Shown here: positions 29,138 to 38,831 of the stretch, piece after piece
Numbering within the stretch: position 1 is the first letter of the stretch
How the letters are laid out: every line of letters begins with the position of its first letter
DNA from: Salinicola endophyticus
Lineage (GTDB): Bacteria; Pseudomonadota; Gammaproteobacteria; Pseudomonadales; Halomonadaceae
Assembly: GCF_003206575.1 (NCBI RefSeq)
Contig: NZ_PZJO01000004.1
Location: 61,934-125,933 of the forward strand
Direction: 5' to 3'
DNA: 64,000 nucleotides
Notes under the pieces: model-generated
The model's input: the letters and a program-made list of their open reading frames with translations, nothing else
Told to the model about the DNA's origin: nothing
Database searches by the model: none
Translations under genes and position numbers: made by a program

Positions 29138-30325
29138 ATGCCGATGTCCGATGCCCCCTCTGTCACGCCCTCCGATCTCGAGCCAGCCGATCCCGCCGAG
29201 GCGGCGGATATCGCCTGGATGAGTCGTGCTCTGCGCCTGGCGCGGCGCGGCCACTACACCTGTGACCCCAATCCGCGGGTCGGCTGCGTGATCGTCAACG
29301 CTGGCAAGAGGGTGGGCGAGGGTTTTCATCGCCGCGCCGGTGAGGCCCACGCCGAGATCAATGCCCTCGCCGAGGCCGGTGAGGCCGCCCGTGGTGCCAC
29401 GGCTTACGTCACCCTGGAACCCTGCTCGCACACCGGGCGCACCGGCCCCTGCAGCCAGGCGCTGATCGCGGCCGGGGTGGCGCGGGTGGTGGCGGCGATG
29501 GAGGACCCCAACCCGGCGGTCTCCGGGCGCGGCTTCGCCCAGCTGCGCGAGGCCGGCATCGCGGTGGAGGTGGGTCTGCTCGAACCGTCGGCGCAGGCAC
29601 TCAACCCGGGGTTCGTGCGGCGCATGCAGCAGGGGCTGCCGCGGGTCACGCTGAAGATGGCAATGAGCCTGGATGGGCGTACCGCCATGGCCAGCGGCGA
29701 GTCGCAGTGGATCACCGGACCCGCGGCGCGGCGCCAGGTCCAGCGTCTGCGCGCCGGTGCCAGTGCGATTCTCACCGGGGTCGAGTCGATCATTTTCGAC
29801 GATGCCCGGCTCACCTTGCGTGCCGATCAGCTCGAGCTCGACGAGGCTGACGAGATCGTGCGCCGCCAGCCGCTGCGGGTGGTGCTCGACAGCCATCTGC
29901 GCCTGCCGCTGGCGGCGGCTTGCCTGAGCCAGCCGGGGCGCACCCTGGTGCTCACCGTCGCCGGCGCTGAAGACGCCCGGAGTGAACGTCTCGAAGCCGC
30001 CGGGGCGGAAGTGGTGACGCTACCTGCCGACCGCGCCGGGCGGGTCGACGTCGAGGCGGCGCTGCGCCATCTGGCGACCCGGGAAGCGTGCAACGAGGTG
30101 CTGGTGGAAACCGGCGCCACCCTGGCCGGCGCGCTGCTCGATGCCGGCTGGATCGATCGTCTCGAGCTGTTCGTGGCGCCGACGCTGCTGGGCAGTGGCG
30201 CGCGCCCGCTGTTCGCGCTGCCCGGGATCGACAGCATGCAGCAGCAGCGTCGGCTCGAGATCGACGAGATCCGTGCCGTGGGCGACGACTGGTGGATCCG
30301 GGCGCGGCCGCGGGCACGCGACTGA
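29138..30325 (+). CDS. ribD: Bifunctional diaminohydroxyphosphoribosylaminopyrimidine deaminase / 5-amino-6-(5-phosphoribosylamino)uracil reductase
   Basis: Catalyses the second and third steps of riboflavin synthesis. The N-terminal deaminase has the zinc site HAEINAL and PCSHTGRTGPC. The reductase domain starts near PRVTLKMAMSLDGRTA (about residue 168) and has QWITGPAARRQVQRLRA and the C-terminal VLVETGATLAGALLDAGWID. At 395 residues it is slightly longer than E. coli RibD because of an N-terminal extension. A second in-frame ATG (residue 3) lies almost next to the first. Confidence 0.95.
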   Translation: MPMSDAPSVTPSDLEPADPAEAADIAWMSRALRLARRGHYTCDPNPRVGCVIVNAGKRVGEGFHRRAGEAHAEINALAEAGEAARGATAYVTLEPCSHTGRTGPCSQALIAAGVARVVAAMEDPNPAVSGRGFAQLREAGIAVEVGLLEPSAQALNPGFVRRMQQGLPRVTLKMAMSLDGRTAMASGESQWITGPAARRQVQRLRAGASAILTGVESIIFDDARLTLRADQLELDEADEIVRRQPLRVVLDSHLRLPLAAACLSQPGRTLVLTVAGAEDARSERLEAAGAEVVTLPADRAGRVDVEAALRHLATREACNEVLVETGATLAGALLDAGWIDRLELFVAPTLLGSGARPLFALPGIDSMQQQRRLEIDEIRAVGDDWWIRARPRARD

Positions 30326-30457
30326 GCCCTGGCGTCGCCTCTCGGCGACGGCGTTGCGACGCGACGACAGTAGCGTCGGCGCCGCCCGACAGGTAGTCTG
30401 TGCCGTCATCGAACCCAAGCGCGCGGCGCGCACGATCAAGGTGATGGCGATAGAGCT

Positions 30458-31591
30458 ATGACGACAGGGGAATCGGGCCGGCTGGCCAGCATCGAGGCGC
30501 TCGTCGAAGACATTCGGCAGGGCAAGATGGTCATCCTGATGGATGACGAGGATCGCGAGAACGAAGGCGATATCATCATGGCCGCCGAGTGCGTCGAGGC
30601 GAGCCACATCAATTTCATGGCGCGCCACGCGCGTGGCCTGATCTGTCAGCCGATGACCCGGGAGCGCTGTCAGCAGCTCAAGCTGCCGTTGATGGTCGAC
30701 GCCAACGGCTCCGGCTACGGCACCAAGTTCACGCTCTCGATCGAGGCCGCCAGTGGCGTCTCCACCGGTATCTCCGCCGCTGACCGCGCGCTCACCGTGC
30801 GGGCCGCCGCGGCGCGTGATGCGCGTCCCGAGGACCTGGTCCAGCCGGGCCATATCTTTCCGCTGATGGCCGAGCCGGGCGGCGTGCTGCGGCGTGCCGG
30901 CCATACCGAGGCGGCCTGTGACCTGGCGGCAATGGCCGGCTTCGAGCCCACCGGGGTGATCTGCGAGATCATGAACGACGACGGCAGCATGTCGCGGCGC
31001 CCCGAGCTCGAGCGCTTCGCCGCCGAGCATGACATCAAGATCGGCACCATCGCCGATCTGATCCACTACCGCATGCTCAACGAGCGTACGGTGGATGCCG
31101 TCGAACGTCAGAGTGTCACCACCGCCTTTGGCGAGATGGCACTGCACGTCTTCCACGACCGGATTCAGCACACCCACCATCTGGCCCTGGTCAAGGGCGA
31201 GCCCGAGACATCGCGGCCGACCACGGTGCGGGTACATGCCGGCGACACCCTGGGTGACCTGCTGGCGCTGTGCAAGGGCGACGGGCACTGGACCGCCTAT
31301 ACCGCGCTGGAAGCGGTCAGCCAGGCCGAGGCCGGGGTCTTCGTGCTGCTCGACGATGCCAGCCCGCGTGGCGATCTCAAGACCCAGCTCGATGTGCTGC
31401 TGGGGCACCGCCCGGCGCCGCGCTCCAGCGCCGCCGATGGCAGCGGCAATTTCCTGTCGATCGGCACCGGCGCGCAGATCCTGCGTCAGCTCGGCGTCGG
31501 CAAGATGCGCCTGCTGAGCTCGCCTTGGCGCTTCTCGGCGCTCTCCGGGTTCGACCTCGAGGTGGTCGAGCTGGTCAGCGGTGACGCCTGA
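30458..31591 (+). CDS. ribB: 3,4-dihydroxy-2-butanone-4-phosphate synthase with degenerate GTP cyclohydrolase II domain (RibBX type)
   Basis: Makes the four-carbon unit of riboflavin from ribulose-5-phosphate. Residues 1-205 are a full RibB domain: [17 protein letters not shown], the acidic catalytic loop, then [12 protein letters not shown] and [13 protein letters not shown]. Residues 210-377 look like RibA, but the three zinc-binding cysteines of the usual GECLTGD/SLRCDCG region are absent; the stretch reads [16 protein letters not shown] instead. GTP cyclohydrolase II activity is therefore unlikely here, and a separate RibA must exist elsewhere. Such RibB-RibX fusions are known in other proteobacteria. 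No FMN riboswitch precedes it. Confidence 0.88.
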   Translation: MTTGESGRLASIEALVEDIRQGKMVILMDDEDRENEGDIIMAAECVEASHINFMARHARGLICQPMTRERCQQLKLPLMVDANGSGYGTKFTLSIEAASGVSTGISAADRALTVRAAAARDARPEDLVQPGHIFPLMAEPGGVLRRAGHTEAACDLAAMAGFEPTGVICEIMNDDGSMSRRPELERFAAEHDIKIGTIADLIHYRMLNERTVDAVERQSVTTAFGEMALHVFHDRIQHTHHLALVKGEPETSRPTTVRVHAGDTLGDLLALCKGDGHWTAYTALEAVSQAEAGVFVLLDDASPRGDLKTQLDVLLGHRPAPRSSAADGSGNFLSIGTGAQILRQLGVGKMRLLSSPWRFSALSGFDLEVVELVSGDA

Positions 31592-31832
31592 ATCCATGGC
31601 GTGCATGGCGACACTGGCCGTGCTGCCCCGGCGGATGACGTCCGGGGCGATGCCGCCGCCGCGCATGTCGCCCGCTGGCGTCGAGCCATGCCCGCGTCGG
31701 CCGGGACATGGTAAGATGGCCGGCTTCGCGCGCCGAGCGCCTCGTTCTGGCGCCGGCCACTCACTCTTTTTTAGCGTACGCCTGAGGGGATTCCCCGATC
31801 CGCTCCAGGCGCAGTGACTCCGGAACCCGACA

Positions 31833-32315
31833 ATGCAACCGATCGCGCAACTGGAAGGTCAGTTCACCGATGTCGATGGGCGCTACGCCATCGTCGTCGG
31901 CCGTTTCAATCATCATGTCGTCGACAGTCTCGTCGAAGGGGCGGTCGACAGCCTGATGCGTCACGGCGTGAGTGAAGAGAACATCGAGCTGATCCATGTG
32001 CCCGGCGCGTGGGAACTGCCGCTGGCGGTCAAGCGTGTGCTCACGGTGTCGCGCCCGGATGCGGTGATTGCCCTTGGGGCGGTGATCCGCGGTGGCACGC
32101 CGCACTTCGAATATGTCGCCGGCAACTGCAACTCGTCGCTCTCTGCGCTGCAGCTGGCCCACGACACGCCCATCGCCAACGGCGTCCTGACGGTCAACTC
32201 GATCGATCAGGCGATCGAGCGCGCCGGCACCAAGGCCGGCAACAAGGGCACCGAGGCGGCGATGGCGGCGATGGAGATGGTCTCGCTGCTCAAGCGTCTG
32301 GGAGGTGAGGCATGA
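31833..32315 (+). CDS. ribH: 6,7-dimethyl-8-ribityllumazine synthase
   Basis: Penultimate riboflavin enzyme, condensing the butanone phosphate with the ribityl-pyrimidine. 160 residues, with [52 protein letters not shown] and the catalytic His within GTPHF. It overlaps nusB by 4 bp (ATGA). The 241 bp before it contain an AT-rich CTTTTTTAGC stretch at about 31768 that may belong to its own promoter. Confidence 0.96.
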   Translation: MQPIAQLEGQFTDVDGRYAIVVGRFNHHVVDSLVEGAVDSLMRHGVSEENIELIHVPGAWELPLAVKRVLTVSRPDAVIALGAVIRGGTPHFEYVAGNCNSSLSALQLAHDTPIANGVLTVNSIDQAIERAGTKAGNKGTEAAMAAMEMVSLLKRLGGEA

Positions 32316-32812
32316 GCGCGCCGTCGCGTCAGCCGAGCAAGGCCCAGGAGTCGCGCCGTGCGGCTCGCGAGCTGGCCGTGCAGGGGCTCTACCAGTGGCA
32401 GATGACCGGCAAGTCGATCAGCGCGGTGGAAGCCGAATTTCGCGCCCAGATCGCCGACGAGGATCTCGAGGATCACGAGAACTGGCACAAGGTGATGGAG
32501 ATCGCTGACGCCGCCCTGTTCCATGACCTGCTGCACAACGCCGCCGACCACCAGCGCGAGCTCGATGCCGCCATCGCACCGCTGCTCGACCGTCGGCTGG
32601 AAGATCTCGACCGCATCGAGCTGGCGATCCTGCGGCTGGGCGCCTACGAACTGTCGCGGCGCCCGGAGGTACCCTATCGCGTGGTGATCAACGAAGGGGT
32701 AGAGCTGGCCAAGATCTTTGGCGCCACCGATGGCCACAAGTACGTCAACGGCATCCTCGACAAGCTGGCCTCGCGCCTGCGGGGTGCCGAGGTCGCTGCT
32801 CGCCGCCGTTGA
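32312..32812 (+). CDS. nusB: Transcription antitermination factor NusB
   Basis: RNA-binding protein that with NusE/S10 binds boxA RNA for rRNA antitermination. 166 residues: the N-terminal [21 protein letters not shown] and the C-terminal block [35 protein letters not shown] are diagnostic. It is longer than E. coli NusB (139), mainly in the loop around residues 45-75. Translation is coupled to ribH upstream, the same order as in most gammaproteobacteria. Confidence 0.95.
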   Translation: MSAPSRQPSKAQESRRAARELAVQGLYQWQMTGKSISAVEAEFRAQIADEDLEDHENWHKVMEIADAALFHDLLHNAADHQRELDAAIAPLLDRRLEDLDRIELAILRLGAYELSRRPEVPYRVVINEGVELAKIFGATDGHKYVNGILDKLASRLRGAEVAARRR

Positions 32813-32813
32813 C

Positions 32814-33782
32814 ATGAGCCGCGCTGCGTTGAGCGAATTCGCGTTGATCGCCCGCTATCTGGCGCGCCCCGCCAGCGGCCGGGCGGATATCGTCGTCGAT
32901 AACGGTGACGACTGCGCGGTGATCGCCCCGACCTCTGGCCATCAGCTGGCGATCAGCGTCGATACTTCGGTGGTGGACGTGCATTTTCCCGCCGCTGCGC
33001 CGCCGGCGGCGATCGGTCACCGCGCGCTGGCAGTGGCGCTGAGTGACCTGGCGGCGATGGGCGCGCGGGCACGCTGGTGCACCCTGGCGCTGACCCTGCC
33101 GGAGATCGATCCCGACTGGCTCGCTGGCCTAGGCGAGGGCTTTCACGCCCTTGCCGAGCGCTGCGGCTGTGCGCTGATCGGCGGTGACGTGACCCGCGGT
33201 AGCCTGAGCCTCAGCGTGACCGTCCATGGCGAGCTGCCTACGGGCAGCGCGCTGACCCGCGCTGGCGCACAGGTCGGCGACTGGATCGCGGTGACCGGCT
33301 ATCCGGGGCGGGCGGCCGAGGGGCTGGCCCGCTGGCAGCAGGGCGAGCGCGATCTGGCGCACCCGCTGCTCGATGCCTACCTGCGGCCGCAGCCACGGCT
33401 GGCGGCCGGCGAGGCGCTGCGTGGGCTGGCCAGTGCGGCCATCGACGTCTCCGACGGGCTGCTGGCGGATCTCGGCCATCTGCTGCGTGCCTCCGGCGTA
33501 GGTGCGCAGCTCGATCTGGAGGCGCTGCCGTTGGCGACACCGCTACGTGCCACCCTGGACAGCGACCAGGTCCAGCGCCGCGTGCTCGCCGGCGGTGACG
33601 ACTACGAGCTGCTGGTGACACTGCCGCCGGCAGCGCTGGCGACAGCGCAGCAGCAGCTCGCCGCGCTGCATCTACCGCTGACGCCGATCGGCCGCATCGT
33701 CGCCGGCGAGGGCGTCGGTGGACTGCCCGAGGCGTTTGTCGGGCTTGGCGGCTGGGATCATTTCGCGGAGAGACGCGCATGA
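32814..33782 (+). CDS. thiL: Thiamine-monophosphate kinase
   Basis: Phosphorylates thiamine monophosphate to thiamine pyrophosphate. 322 residues with the PurM-like fold motifs: LSEFALIARYLARP, IVVDNGDDCAVIAP (metal and nucleotide Asp cluster), GHRALAVALSDLAAMGA, IGGDVTRG and IDVSDGLLADLGHLL. The start at 32814 is one base after the nusB stop. The in-frame codons upstream to 32718 overlap nusB. Next is pgpA, overlapping by 4 bp. Confidence 0.95.
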   Translation: MSRAALSEFALIARYLARPASGRADIVVDNGDDCAVIAPTSGHQLAISVDTSVVDVHFPAAAPPAAIGHRALAVALSDLAAMGARARWCTLALTLPEIDPDWLAGLGEGFHALAERCGCALIGGDVTRGSLSLSVTVHGELPTGSALTRAGAQVGDWIAVTGYPGRAAEGLARWQQGERDLAHPLLDAYLRPQPRLAAGEALRGLASAAIDVSDGLLADLGHLLRASGVGAQLDLEALPLATPLRATLDSDQVQRRVLAGGDDYELLVTLPPAALATAQQQLAALHLPLTPIGRIVAGEGVGGLPEAFVGLGGWDHFAERRA

Positions 33783-34252
33783 ACCGGGCCCCCAAGAGCG
33801 TCTGGCGTCGCCCCACCCACTTCCTGGCCTTCGGGCTCGGCAGTGGCGCCGTTCCCTTCGCACCGGGCACCTTCGGGACCCTGGCGGCGATCCCGTTCTA
33901 CTGGCTGCTCTCGGGGCTGCCGCTGGGGCTTTACCTGGGGGTGATGGGGATCACCACGCTGCTCGGCATCTGGCTGTGTGGCAAGACCTCGCGGGATCTC
34001 GGCGTGCACGATCACTCCGGTATCGTGTGGGATGAGTTCGTCGGCTACTGGCTGACCATGGCCGCAGTACCGTTCTCATGGGAATCGGCGCTCTGGGGGT
34101 TCGTGGTGTTTCGGGTGTTCGACATCATCAAGCCGTGGCCGATTCGCTGGGTCGACCGCCGCGTGGCCGGGGGAATCGGCATCATGTTCGACGACATCCT
34201 GGCCGCGGTCTATGCCTGGAGCGTGATGCACCTTTGGTTCTGGTTGCACTGA
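33779..34252 (+). CDS. pgpA: Phosphatidylglycerophosphatase A
   Basis: 157-residue inner-membrane phosphatase converting phosphatidylglycerol phosphate to phosphatidylglycerol. Four helices, with FGLGSGAVPFAPGTFGTLAA, the acidic motif GIVWDEFVGYWLTM and a C-terminal helix with FDDILAAVYAW. Overlaps thiL (ATGA), completing the ribH-nusB-thiL-pgpA unit. Confidence 0.95.
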   Translation: MNRAPKSVWRRPTHFLAFGLGSGAVPFAPGTFGTLAAIPFYWLLSGLPLGLYLGVMGITTLLGIWLCGKTSRDLGVHDHSGIVWDEFVGYWLTMAAVPFSWESALWGFVVFRVFDIIKPWPIRWVDRRVAGGIGIMFDDILAAVYAWSVMHLWFWLH

Positions 34253-34289
34253 AAGCGCGGCGTGCTGGATGTCGAACACAGCCTGGGTC

Positions 34290-34433
34290 GGCGCCGCCGA
34301 GTCGATACTGACAGCGACCTCCTCAACAGCTGACAGACTGCAATAAATGAGCGGCGCCCCGGGTTGCGTGCAAGGCCTGAGAAGGTGCCGCCGAGTCGGG
34401 ATCTACAGCGACTCCCTCAATCAACTCTGACAA
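34290..34433. repeat. Imperfect ~48-bp direct duplication between pgpA and the DUF945 gene
   Basis: Copy one is 34290-34335 and copy two is 34384-34433. Both contain GCCGCCGAGTCG, then ACAGCGAC, CTCAA and TGACA in order, with small indels, and repeat at a 94-bp period. The second copy abuts the AAGGAG ribosome binding site of the next gene. Confidence 0.7.
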
Positions 34434-34443
34434 GGAGCGCGGA

Positions 34444-35766
34444 ATGCGCAAGTGGATCGGCGTGGGTGCCGCTATCGTGATCGTCGTGGGCGGGGGCTAT
34501 CTCGGCGCCCAGGCCTACTCCAGCCATCGCTTCGAGCAGGAGATGTCGCAGCTCGTGGCGCGCCTGGACGCCAGTCCGCAGTGGCAGGTCGAGCGCAAAG
34601 ATGTGGATAGTGGCTGGTTCCATTCCAGTGGCCGCGTAGAGGCACGCTACCTCGACGACGAGATCGAGCCGCTGGTGGTCGAGGCGCCCTACCAGGCCGA
34701 CCACGGGCTGTTCGAGACCAGCTTCTCCGGCGAGGGGCAGGTGCATATCGGCGATGACCGCACGCTGTTCGGCGATCTGCTCGAGAGCGAAGGGCCGCTG
34801 ACCTGGAATGGCCGCTTCCTGACCCGTGAGCAGCGCATGGAGGTCGCCGTCGCACTGCCCGGCTTCTCCCAGCAGTGGACAGTGCCGGCCGGTGAGATTG
34901 GCGGCGAGTTCCGCCCGGCGCGGCCGATGCAGGTCGACTTTAGCGGTCTGACGCTCAATCTTGAGCAGCACGGGGATCGGGTCACCCTGAATGGCCAGGC
35001 GCCGCGGCTGCAGCTGCAGGATGACCAGGCCAACATGCTGCTGGAGAACGTGGCCATCGAGGGCGCCTTCCAGGGCGACCGCCAGGCCTTCGATCAGTCG
35101 CTCGCGGTCACCCTGCCCACCGTCACCGTCGTTTCGCCGGATGGCGCCAAGCTGGTGTCGCACGACTCGCGCTACGCCCTCAAGGCCAAGCTCGACGCCA
35201 AAGAGATGACGATGCATCTCGAAACCCGGCTCGGCGACGCGACGATGGATGATCAACAGCTCGGCAGTGGTGAGCTGGCGATGACCCTGGATCATATCGA
35301 TGGCGATGCCTATCGCGCCCTGGCGGCGGCGCTCGAAGCGCACACCAGCGAGATCCAGGCGGCCGCGGCCTCCGACGATCAGGCGGCGATGGCGCAGTCG
35401 CTGGCACCGCTCGAGCCACAGGTGGCAGCGATCCTGGCCGGTTCACCGCGCTGGGCCGTGGACAAGCTGGCGTTGAAGAGCCCGCTGATGGGCATCGACA
35501 TGCAGGGCAGTGGTGAGCTCAAGTTCGACGGTGATGGGATGGATGACTGGAATCTCGATGCCATGGACTCCGAGGTGCTCGGTCGCGAAGTTCTCGAACG
35601 CCTCGTCGGTCACTTCGAACTCAAGGGCGCGCCACCGATCCTGCTGATGTCGCTGGGTCTGCCGATGAGCGGTGGTCCGCTGCGCGTCGCACTCGAGGAT
35701 GGCGTGATGACCCTCAATGACCAGAGTGTGCCGCTGGTACCGGGCGCCACACCCGCTCAGCCGTAA
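34444..35766 (+). CDS. DUF945 (YdgA-family) protein
   Basis: 440 residues, anchored by one N-terminal membrane helix (VGAAIVIVVGGGYLGAQAY) with the rest likely periplasmic. Shows the DUF945 opening SSHRFEQEMSQLVARL and VERKDVDSGWFHSSGRVE, and long stretches of beta-strand-like sequence with DLLESEGPLTWNGRF. The E. coli relatives YdgA/YihF have no established molecular role. AAGGAG lies at good distance before the ATG. It is followed by a strong terminator, so it is a single-gene unit or the end of the pgpA transcript. Confidence 0.85.
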   Translation: MRKWIGVGAAIVIVVGGGYLGAQAYSSHRFEQEMSQLVARLDASPQWQVERKDVDSGWFHSSGRVEARYLDDEIEPLVVEAPYQADHGLFETSFSGEGQVHIGDDRTLFGDLLESEGPLTWNGRFLTREQRMEVAVALPGFSQQWTVPAGEIGGEFRPARPMQVDFSGLTLNLEQHGDRVTLNGQAPRLQLQDDQANMLLENVAIEGAFQGDRQAFDQSLAVTLPTVTVVSPDGAKLVSHDSRYALKAKLDAKEMTMHLETRLGDATMDDQQLGSGELAMTLDHIDGDAYRALAAALEAHTSEIQAAAASDDQAAMAQSLAPLEPQVAAILAGSPRWAVDKLALKSPLMGIDMQGSGELKFDGDGMDDWNLDAMDSEVLGREVLERLVGHFELKGAPPILLMSLGLPMSGGPLRVALEDGVMTLNDQSVPLVPGATPAQP

Positions 35767-35809
35767 GCGCCTGGCGCCCCGATCCGGGGGCGCGGCGTCG
35801 ATACCCCTG

Positions 35810-35845
35810 CGAAGGCCGAGCCGCGTGCTCGGCCTTCGTGTTTCC
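35810..35845 (+). terminator. Terminator after the DUF945 gene
   Basis: CGAAGGCCGAG and CTCGGCCTTCG form a perfect 11-bp stem around a 7-nt loop, followed by TGTTT. It lies 44 bases after the stop. A second GC hairpin (GCGCCCC/GGGGCGC) stands just before it. Confidence 0.75.
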
Positions 35846-35945
35846 GCCGCTGACGCTGGGGCAGCAGGGCGCCGGCCGTCTCCCTGGCGGCGGGCGTCTC
35901 GCCTCTATCGACTACCGAACAGGAGCGGCGTGGGCGGGGTGTCCA

Positions 35946-35972
35946 CTTGAACTCGCGTGCCGCTGCCCACAT
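35946..35972 (+). promoter_or_regulatory. Candidate sigma-32 (heat-shock) promoter of lon
   Basis: CTTGAA at 35946-35951 and CCCACAT at 35966-35972, 14 bp apart, approximate the RpoH consensus CTTGAAA-N13-15-CCCCATnT. It lies 48 bp before the lon start. lon is an RpoH-regulated gene in E. coli, which makes this plausible but unproven. Confidence 0.45.
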
Positions 35973-36020
35973 CCCACAGATATCGGGCCGCTTTGGCCAT
36001 GGACGGATACAGGATGAACG

Positions 36021-38456
36021 ATGAGCGAACACGATTGGAACGCCGATAGCCACATCGACGTGGGCGGCGACGCGACCCAGGGCGACGAGACGCCGCAGCA
36101 GGGGCCGTCGGCCAGCGGTGCCGTGGTGCCGTCGGGCGACTACCTGCCGGAGCGCATCTACCTGCTGCCGATTCACAACCGCCCGTTCTTTCCGGCTCAG
36201 GTGCAGCCGCTGATCATCCAGCGTCAGCGTTGGGAGGAGACCATGCAGCGGGTCGCCAACACCCCGCATCACATGGTCGGTGTCGCCTTCATCGGCGATG
36301 TCAGCATGGAGGAGCTGAGCCCCGGTAGCTTCCCTGAGATCGGTACCGCGGTGAAGGTGCACCGTACCCAGAGCGAAGAGCATCAGATCCAGTTCATCGC
36401 CCAGGGCATGCGGCGTTTCCGGATCCATCGCTGGCTCTCCAAGACCCCGCCCTATCTGGTCGAGGTCTCCTATCCGCGGGAGCCGGTCGATGCCGAGGCC
36501 GAAGAGGCGCGTGCCTATGCCATGTCGCTGATCAATGGCATCAAGGAGCTGCTGCCGATCAATCCGCTCTACGGTGAGGAGCTGAAGAGCTATCTCAATC
36601 GCTTCAGTCCCCACGAGCCGGGCCCGCTGACCGACTTCGCCGCGGCGATCACCTCGGCCAAGGGGCGTGAACTGCAGCAGGTGCTGGAAACGCTGCCGAT
36701 CATGGATCGCATGCAGCGGGTGCTGCCGCTGTTGCGCAAGGAGATCGAGGTCGCTCAGCTGCAGAATCAGATCAGCGAGCAGGTCAACTCGCAGATGCAG
36801 GAGCGCCAGCGCGAGTTCTTCCTGCGTGAGCAGCTCAAGGTGATCCAGAAAGAGCTGGGCATCTCCAAGGATGACCGCGAAAGCGACGTCGACACCTTCC
36901 GCGGGCGTCTGGAGCACCTGCAGGTACCGGAGCGGGTGCAGACGCGCATCGACGATGAGCTCGACAAGCTCTCGATGCTCGAGACCGGCTCGCCGGAGTA
37001 TGGCACCACGCGTAACTACCTCGACTGGCTCACCTCGCTGCCCTGGGGAATCACCTCCGAGGATCAGCTCGACCTCAAGCGCGCCCGTGAGGTGCTCGAC
37101 CGCGACCACGACGGTCTGGCCGACGTCAAGGAGCGCATCATCGAGTTCCTCGCCGAGGGCTCGTTCAAGGGGGACGTAGGGGGCTCGATCGTGCTGCTGG
37201 TCGGCCCGCCGGGGGTCGGCAAGACCTCGGTCGGGCGCTCCATCGCGGAAGCCTTGGGGCGTGAGTTCTACCGCTTCTCGGTCGGCGGCATGCGCGACGA
37301 GGCGGAGATCAAGGGCCACCGGCGCACCTATATCGGCGCCATGCCCGGCAAACTGGCCCAGGCGCTCAAGGAGGTCGAGGTCGAGAATCCGGTGATCATG
37401 CTCGACGAGATCGACAAGATGGGGCAGTCGTTCCAGGGTGATCCGGCATCGGCGCTGCTGGAGGTGCTCGACCCCGAGCAGAACGTCGACTTCCTCGATC
37501 ACTATCTCGACGTGCGCCTGGATCTCTCCAAGGTGCTGTTCGTGTGTACCGCCAACCAGCTCGATACCATCCCCGGGCCGCTGCTCGACCGCATGGAGCA
37601 GATTCGCCTCTCCGGCTATATCGCCGAGGAGAAGGTGGCGATCGCCAAGCACCATCTGTGGCCGAAACTGTTGAAGCGCGATCGTATTCCCAAGAAGCGC
37701 ATCAATCTGACCGACGCCGCGCTCAAGCAGGTGATCGAAGGCTATGCCCGGGAAGCCGGGGTGCGCCAGCTGGAGAAGCAGCTCCACCGCATCGTGCGCA
37801 AGGCCGCGGTCAAGCTGCTGGAGCAGGATCAGGAGACGGTCAAGGTCTCGGTCAACAACCTCGAGGAGTTCCTCGGCGCACCGCTGTTCCGCAAGGAGAA
37901 GGTGCTCAAGGGCGTGGGGGTGGTCACGGGCCTGGCGTGGACCGCCATGGGCGGCGCCACGTTGCCCATCGAGGCGACCAAGGTGCATGCGCTGACGCGC
38001 GGCTTCAAGCTCACCGGCAAGCTCGGTGAGGTGATGCAGGAGTCGGCCAATATCGCCTACAGCTACACCCTGGGGCATCTGGGCGAGTACGGCGCCGATG
38101 CCGACTTCTTCAACGAGGCCTTCATCCATGTCCACGTGCCCGAGGGGGCCACGCCCAAGGATGGCCCCTCGGCCGGCGTGACCATGACCACGGCACTGAT
38201 GTCGTTGGCGAAGAATCAGAGCATCGACCGGCCGCTGGCGATGACCGGCGAGCTGACCCTGACCGGCCAGGTGCTGCCGGTGGGCGGTATCCGCGAGAAG
38301 GTGATCGCCGCACGGCGCAGCGAGATCTTCGAGCTGATCCTGCCGGAGGCCAACCAGCGCGATTACGACGAGCTACCTGACTACCTCAAGGCAGGCATGA
38401 CGGTGCATTTCGCCAAGGTCTATCAGGATGTCGCCAAGGTGGTGTTCGGGCGCTGA
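36021..38456 (+). CDS. lon: ATP-dependent protease Lon
   Basis: Hexameric AAA+ serine protease that degrades misfolded and regulatory proteins in the cytoplasm. 811 residues: N-terminal LON substrate domain from about residue 48 ([19 protein letters not shown]), then a coiled-coil around 240-290. The AAA+ domain carries Walker A GPPGVGKT at 395-402 and Walker [10 protein letters not shown]. The protease domain has Ser717 (KDGPSAGV) and Lys760 (GIREKVIAA), the catalytic dyad. The first 45 residues are an acidic, low-complexity extension relative to E. coli Lon (784), so a start further downstream cannot be excluded. Confidence 0.97.
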   Translation: MSEHDWNADSHIDVGGDATQGDETPQQGPSASGAVVPSGDYLPERIYLLPIHNRPFFPAQVQPLIIQRQRWEETMQRVANTPHHMVGVAFIGDVSMEELSPGSFPEIGTAVKVHRTQSEEHQIQFIAQGMRRFRIHRWLSKTPPYLVEVSYPREPVDAEAEEARAYAMSLINGIKELLPINPLYGEELKSYLNRFSPHEPGPLTDFAAAITSAKGRELQQVLETLPIMDRMQRVLPLLRKEIEVAQLQNQISEQVNSQMQERQREFFLREQLKVIQKELGISKDDRESDVDTFRGRLEHLQVPERVQTRIDDELDKLSMLETGSPEYGTTRNYLDWLTSLPWGITSEDQLDLKRAREVLDRDHDGLADVKERIIEFLAEGSFKGDVGGSIVLLVGPPGVGKTSVGRSIAEALGREFYRFSVGGMRDEAEIKGHRRTYIGAMPGKLAQALKEVEVENPVIMLDEIDKMGQSFQGDPASALLEVLDPEQNVDFLDHYLDVRLDLSKVLFVCTANQLDTIPGPLLDRMEQIRLSGYIAEEKVAIAKHHLWPKLLKRDRIPKKRINLTDAALKQVIEGYAREAGVRQLEKQLHRIVRKAAVKLLEQDQETVKVSVNNLEEFLGAPLFRKEKVLKGVGVVTGLAWTAMGGATLPIEATKVHALTRGFKLTGKLGEVMQESANIAYSYTLGHLGEYGADADFFNEAFIHVHVPEGATPKDGPSAGVTMTTALMSLAKNQSIDRPLAMTGELTLTGQVLPVGGIREKVIAARRSEIFELILPEANQRDYDELPDYLKAGMTVHFAKVYQDVAKVVFGR

Positions 38457-38508
38457 CAAGCGCCCGCACTGCTAGACTCTGAATGACCGTGACACTTGAG
38501 GAACGACC

Positions 38509-38706
38509 ATGACCCATCTCTCTCGCCGCTATCGCTACGCCACCCAGGTCGTCTGGGCCATGCTGGCCATGGCGCTGCTGAGCGCGTGCAGCTATCACCC
38601 GGCGCGAATCGAGCCGAAGCCGGCGGTGATCATCGGCGATGGCGATCATGGCCACGGCAACGGCAATTTCTGCCCGCCGGGTCAGGCCAAGAAGGGCAAC
38701 TGCTGA
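38509..38706 (+). CDS. Small lipoprotein with C-terminal FCPPGQAKKGNC motif
   Basis: 65 residues. The N-terminus is a lipoprotein signal with the lipobox LLSAC (Cys at about residue 26), so the mature part is only about 40 residues and should be lipid-anchored. The mature chain has a His/Gly/Asp-rich stretch (GDGDHGHGNGNF) and ends FCPPGQAKKGNC, a tail I recognise from many small proteobacterial lipoproteins of unknown role. GAGGAAC precedes the ATG. It follows lon by 52 bp with a terminator behind it, so co-transcription with lon is possible. Confidence 0.75.
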   Translation: MTHLSRRYRYATQVVWAMLAMALLSACSYHPARIEPKPAVIIGDGDHGHGNGNFCPPGQAKKGNC

Positions 38707-38733
38707 CCCGAGCACCGGTCTCTTGGCAGGTGT

Positions 38734-38763
38734 GCGGCGGCGCCTTGGCGCCGCCGCTTTTCG
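38734..38763 (+). terminator. Terminator after the small lipoprotein gene
   Basis: GCGGCGGCGCC and GGCGCCGCCGC form an 11-bp all-GC stem with a TT loop, followed by TTTTCG, 27 bases after the lipoprotein stop. Confidence 0.85.
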
Positions 38764-38831
38764 TGGATCGATGAGCCGCGTCCCGCGTTTCCGACTCATC
38801 CTCCTCCGCTCCTGCTCGTCATCCCCCGTCT

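Noticed and set aside
30326-30457. Possible FMN riboswitch before ribB
   Set aside because: The 132-bp gap has none of the conserved RFN blocks.
35757-38135. Long open frame antisense to lon (792 codons)
   Set aside because: Product of high GC and codon bias in the lon frame; no domain recognisable, Leu/Arg/His/Glu-rich shadow composition. A similar 675-codon frame antisense to the aldehyde dehydrogenase (5325-7352) was rejected for the same reason.
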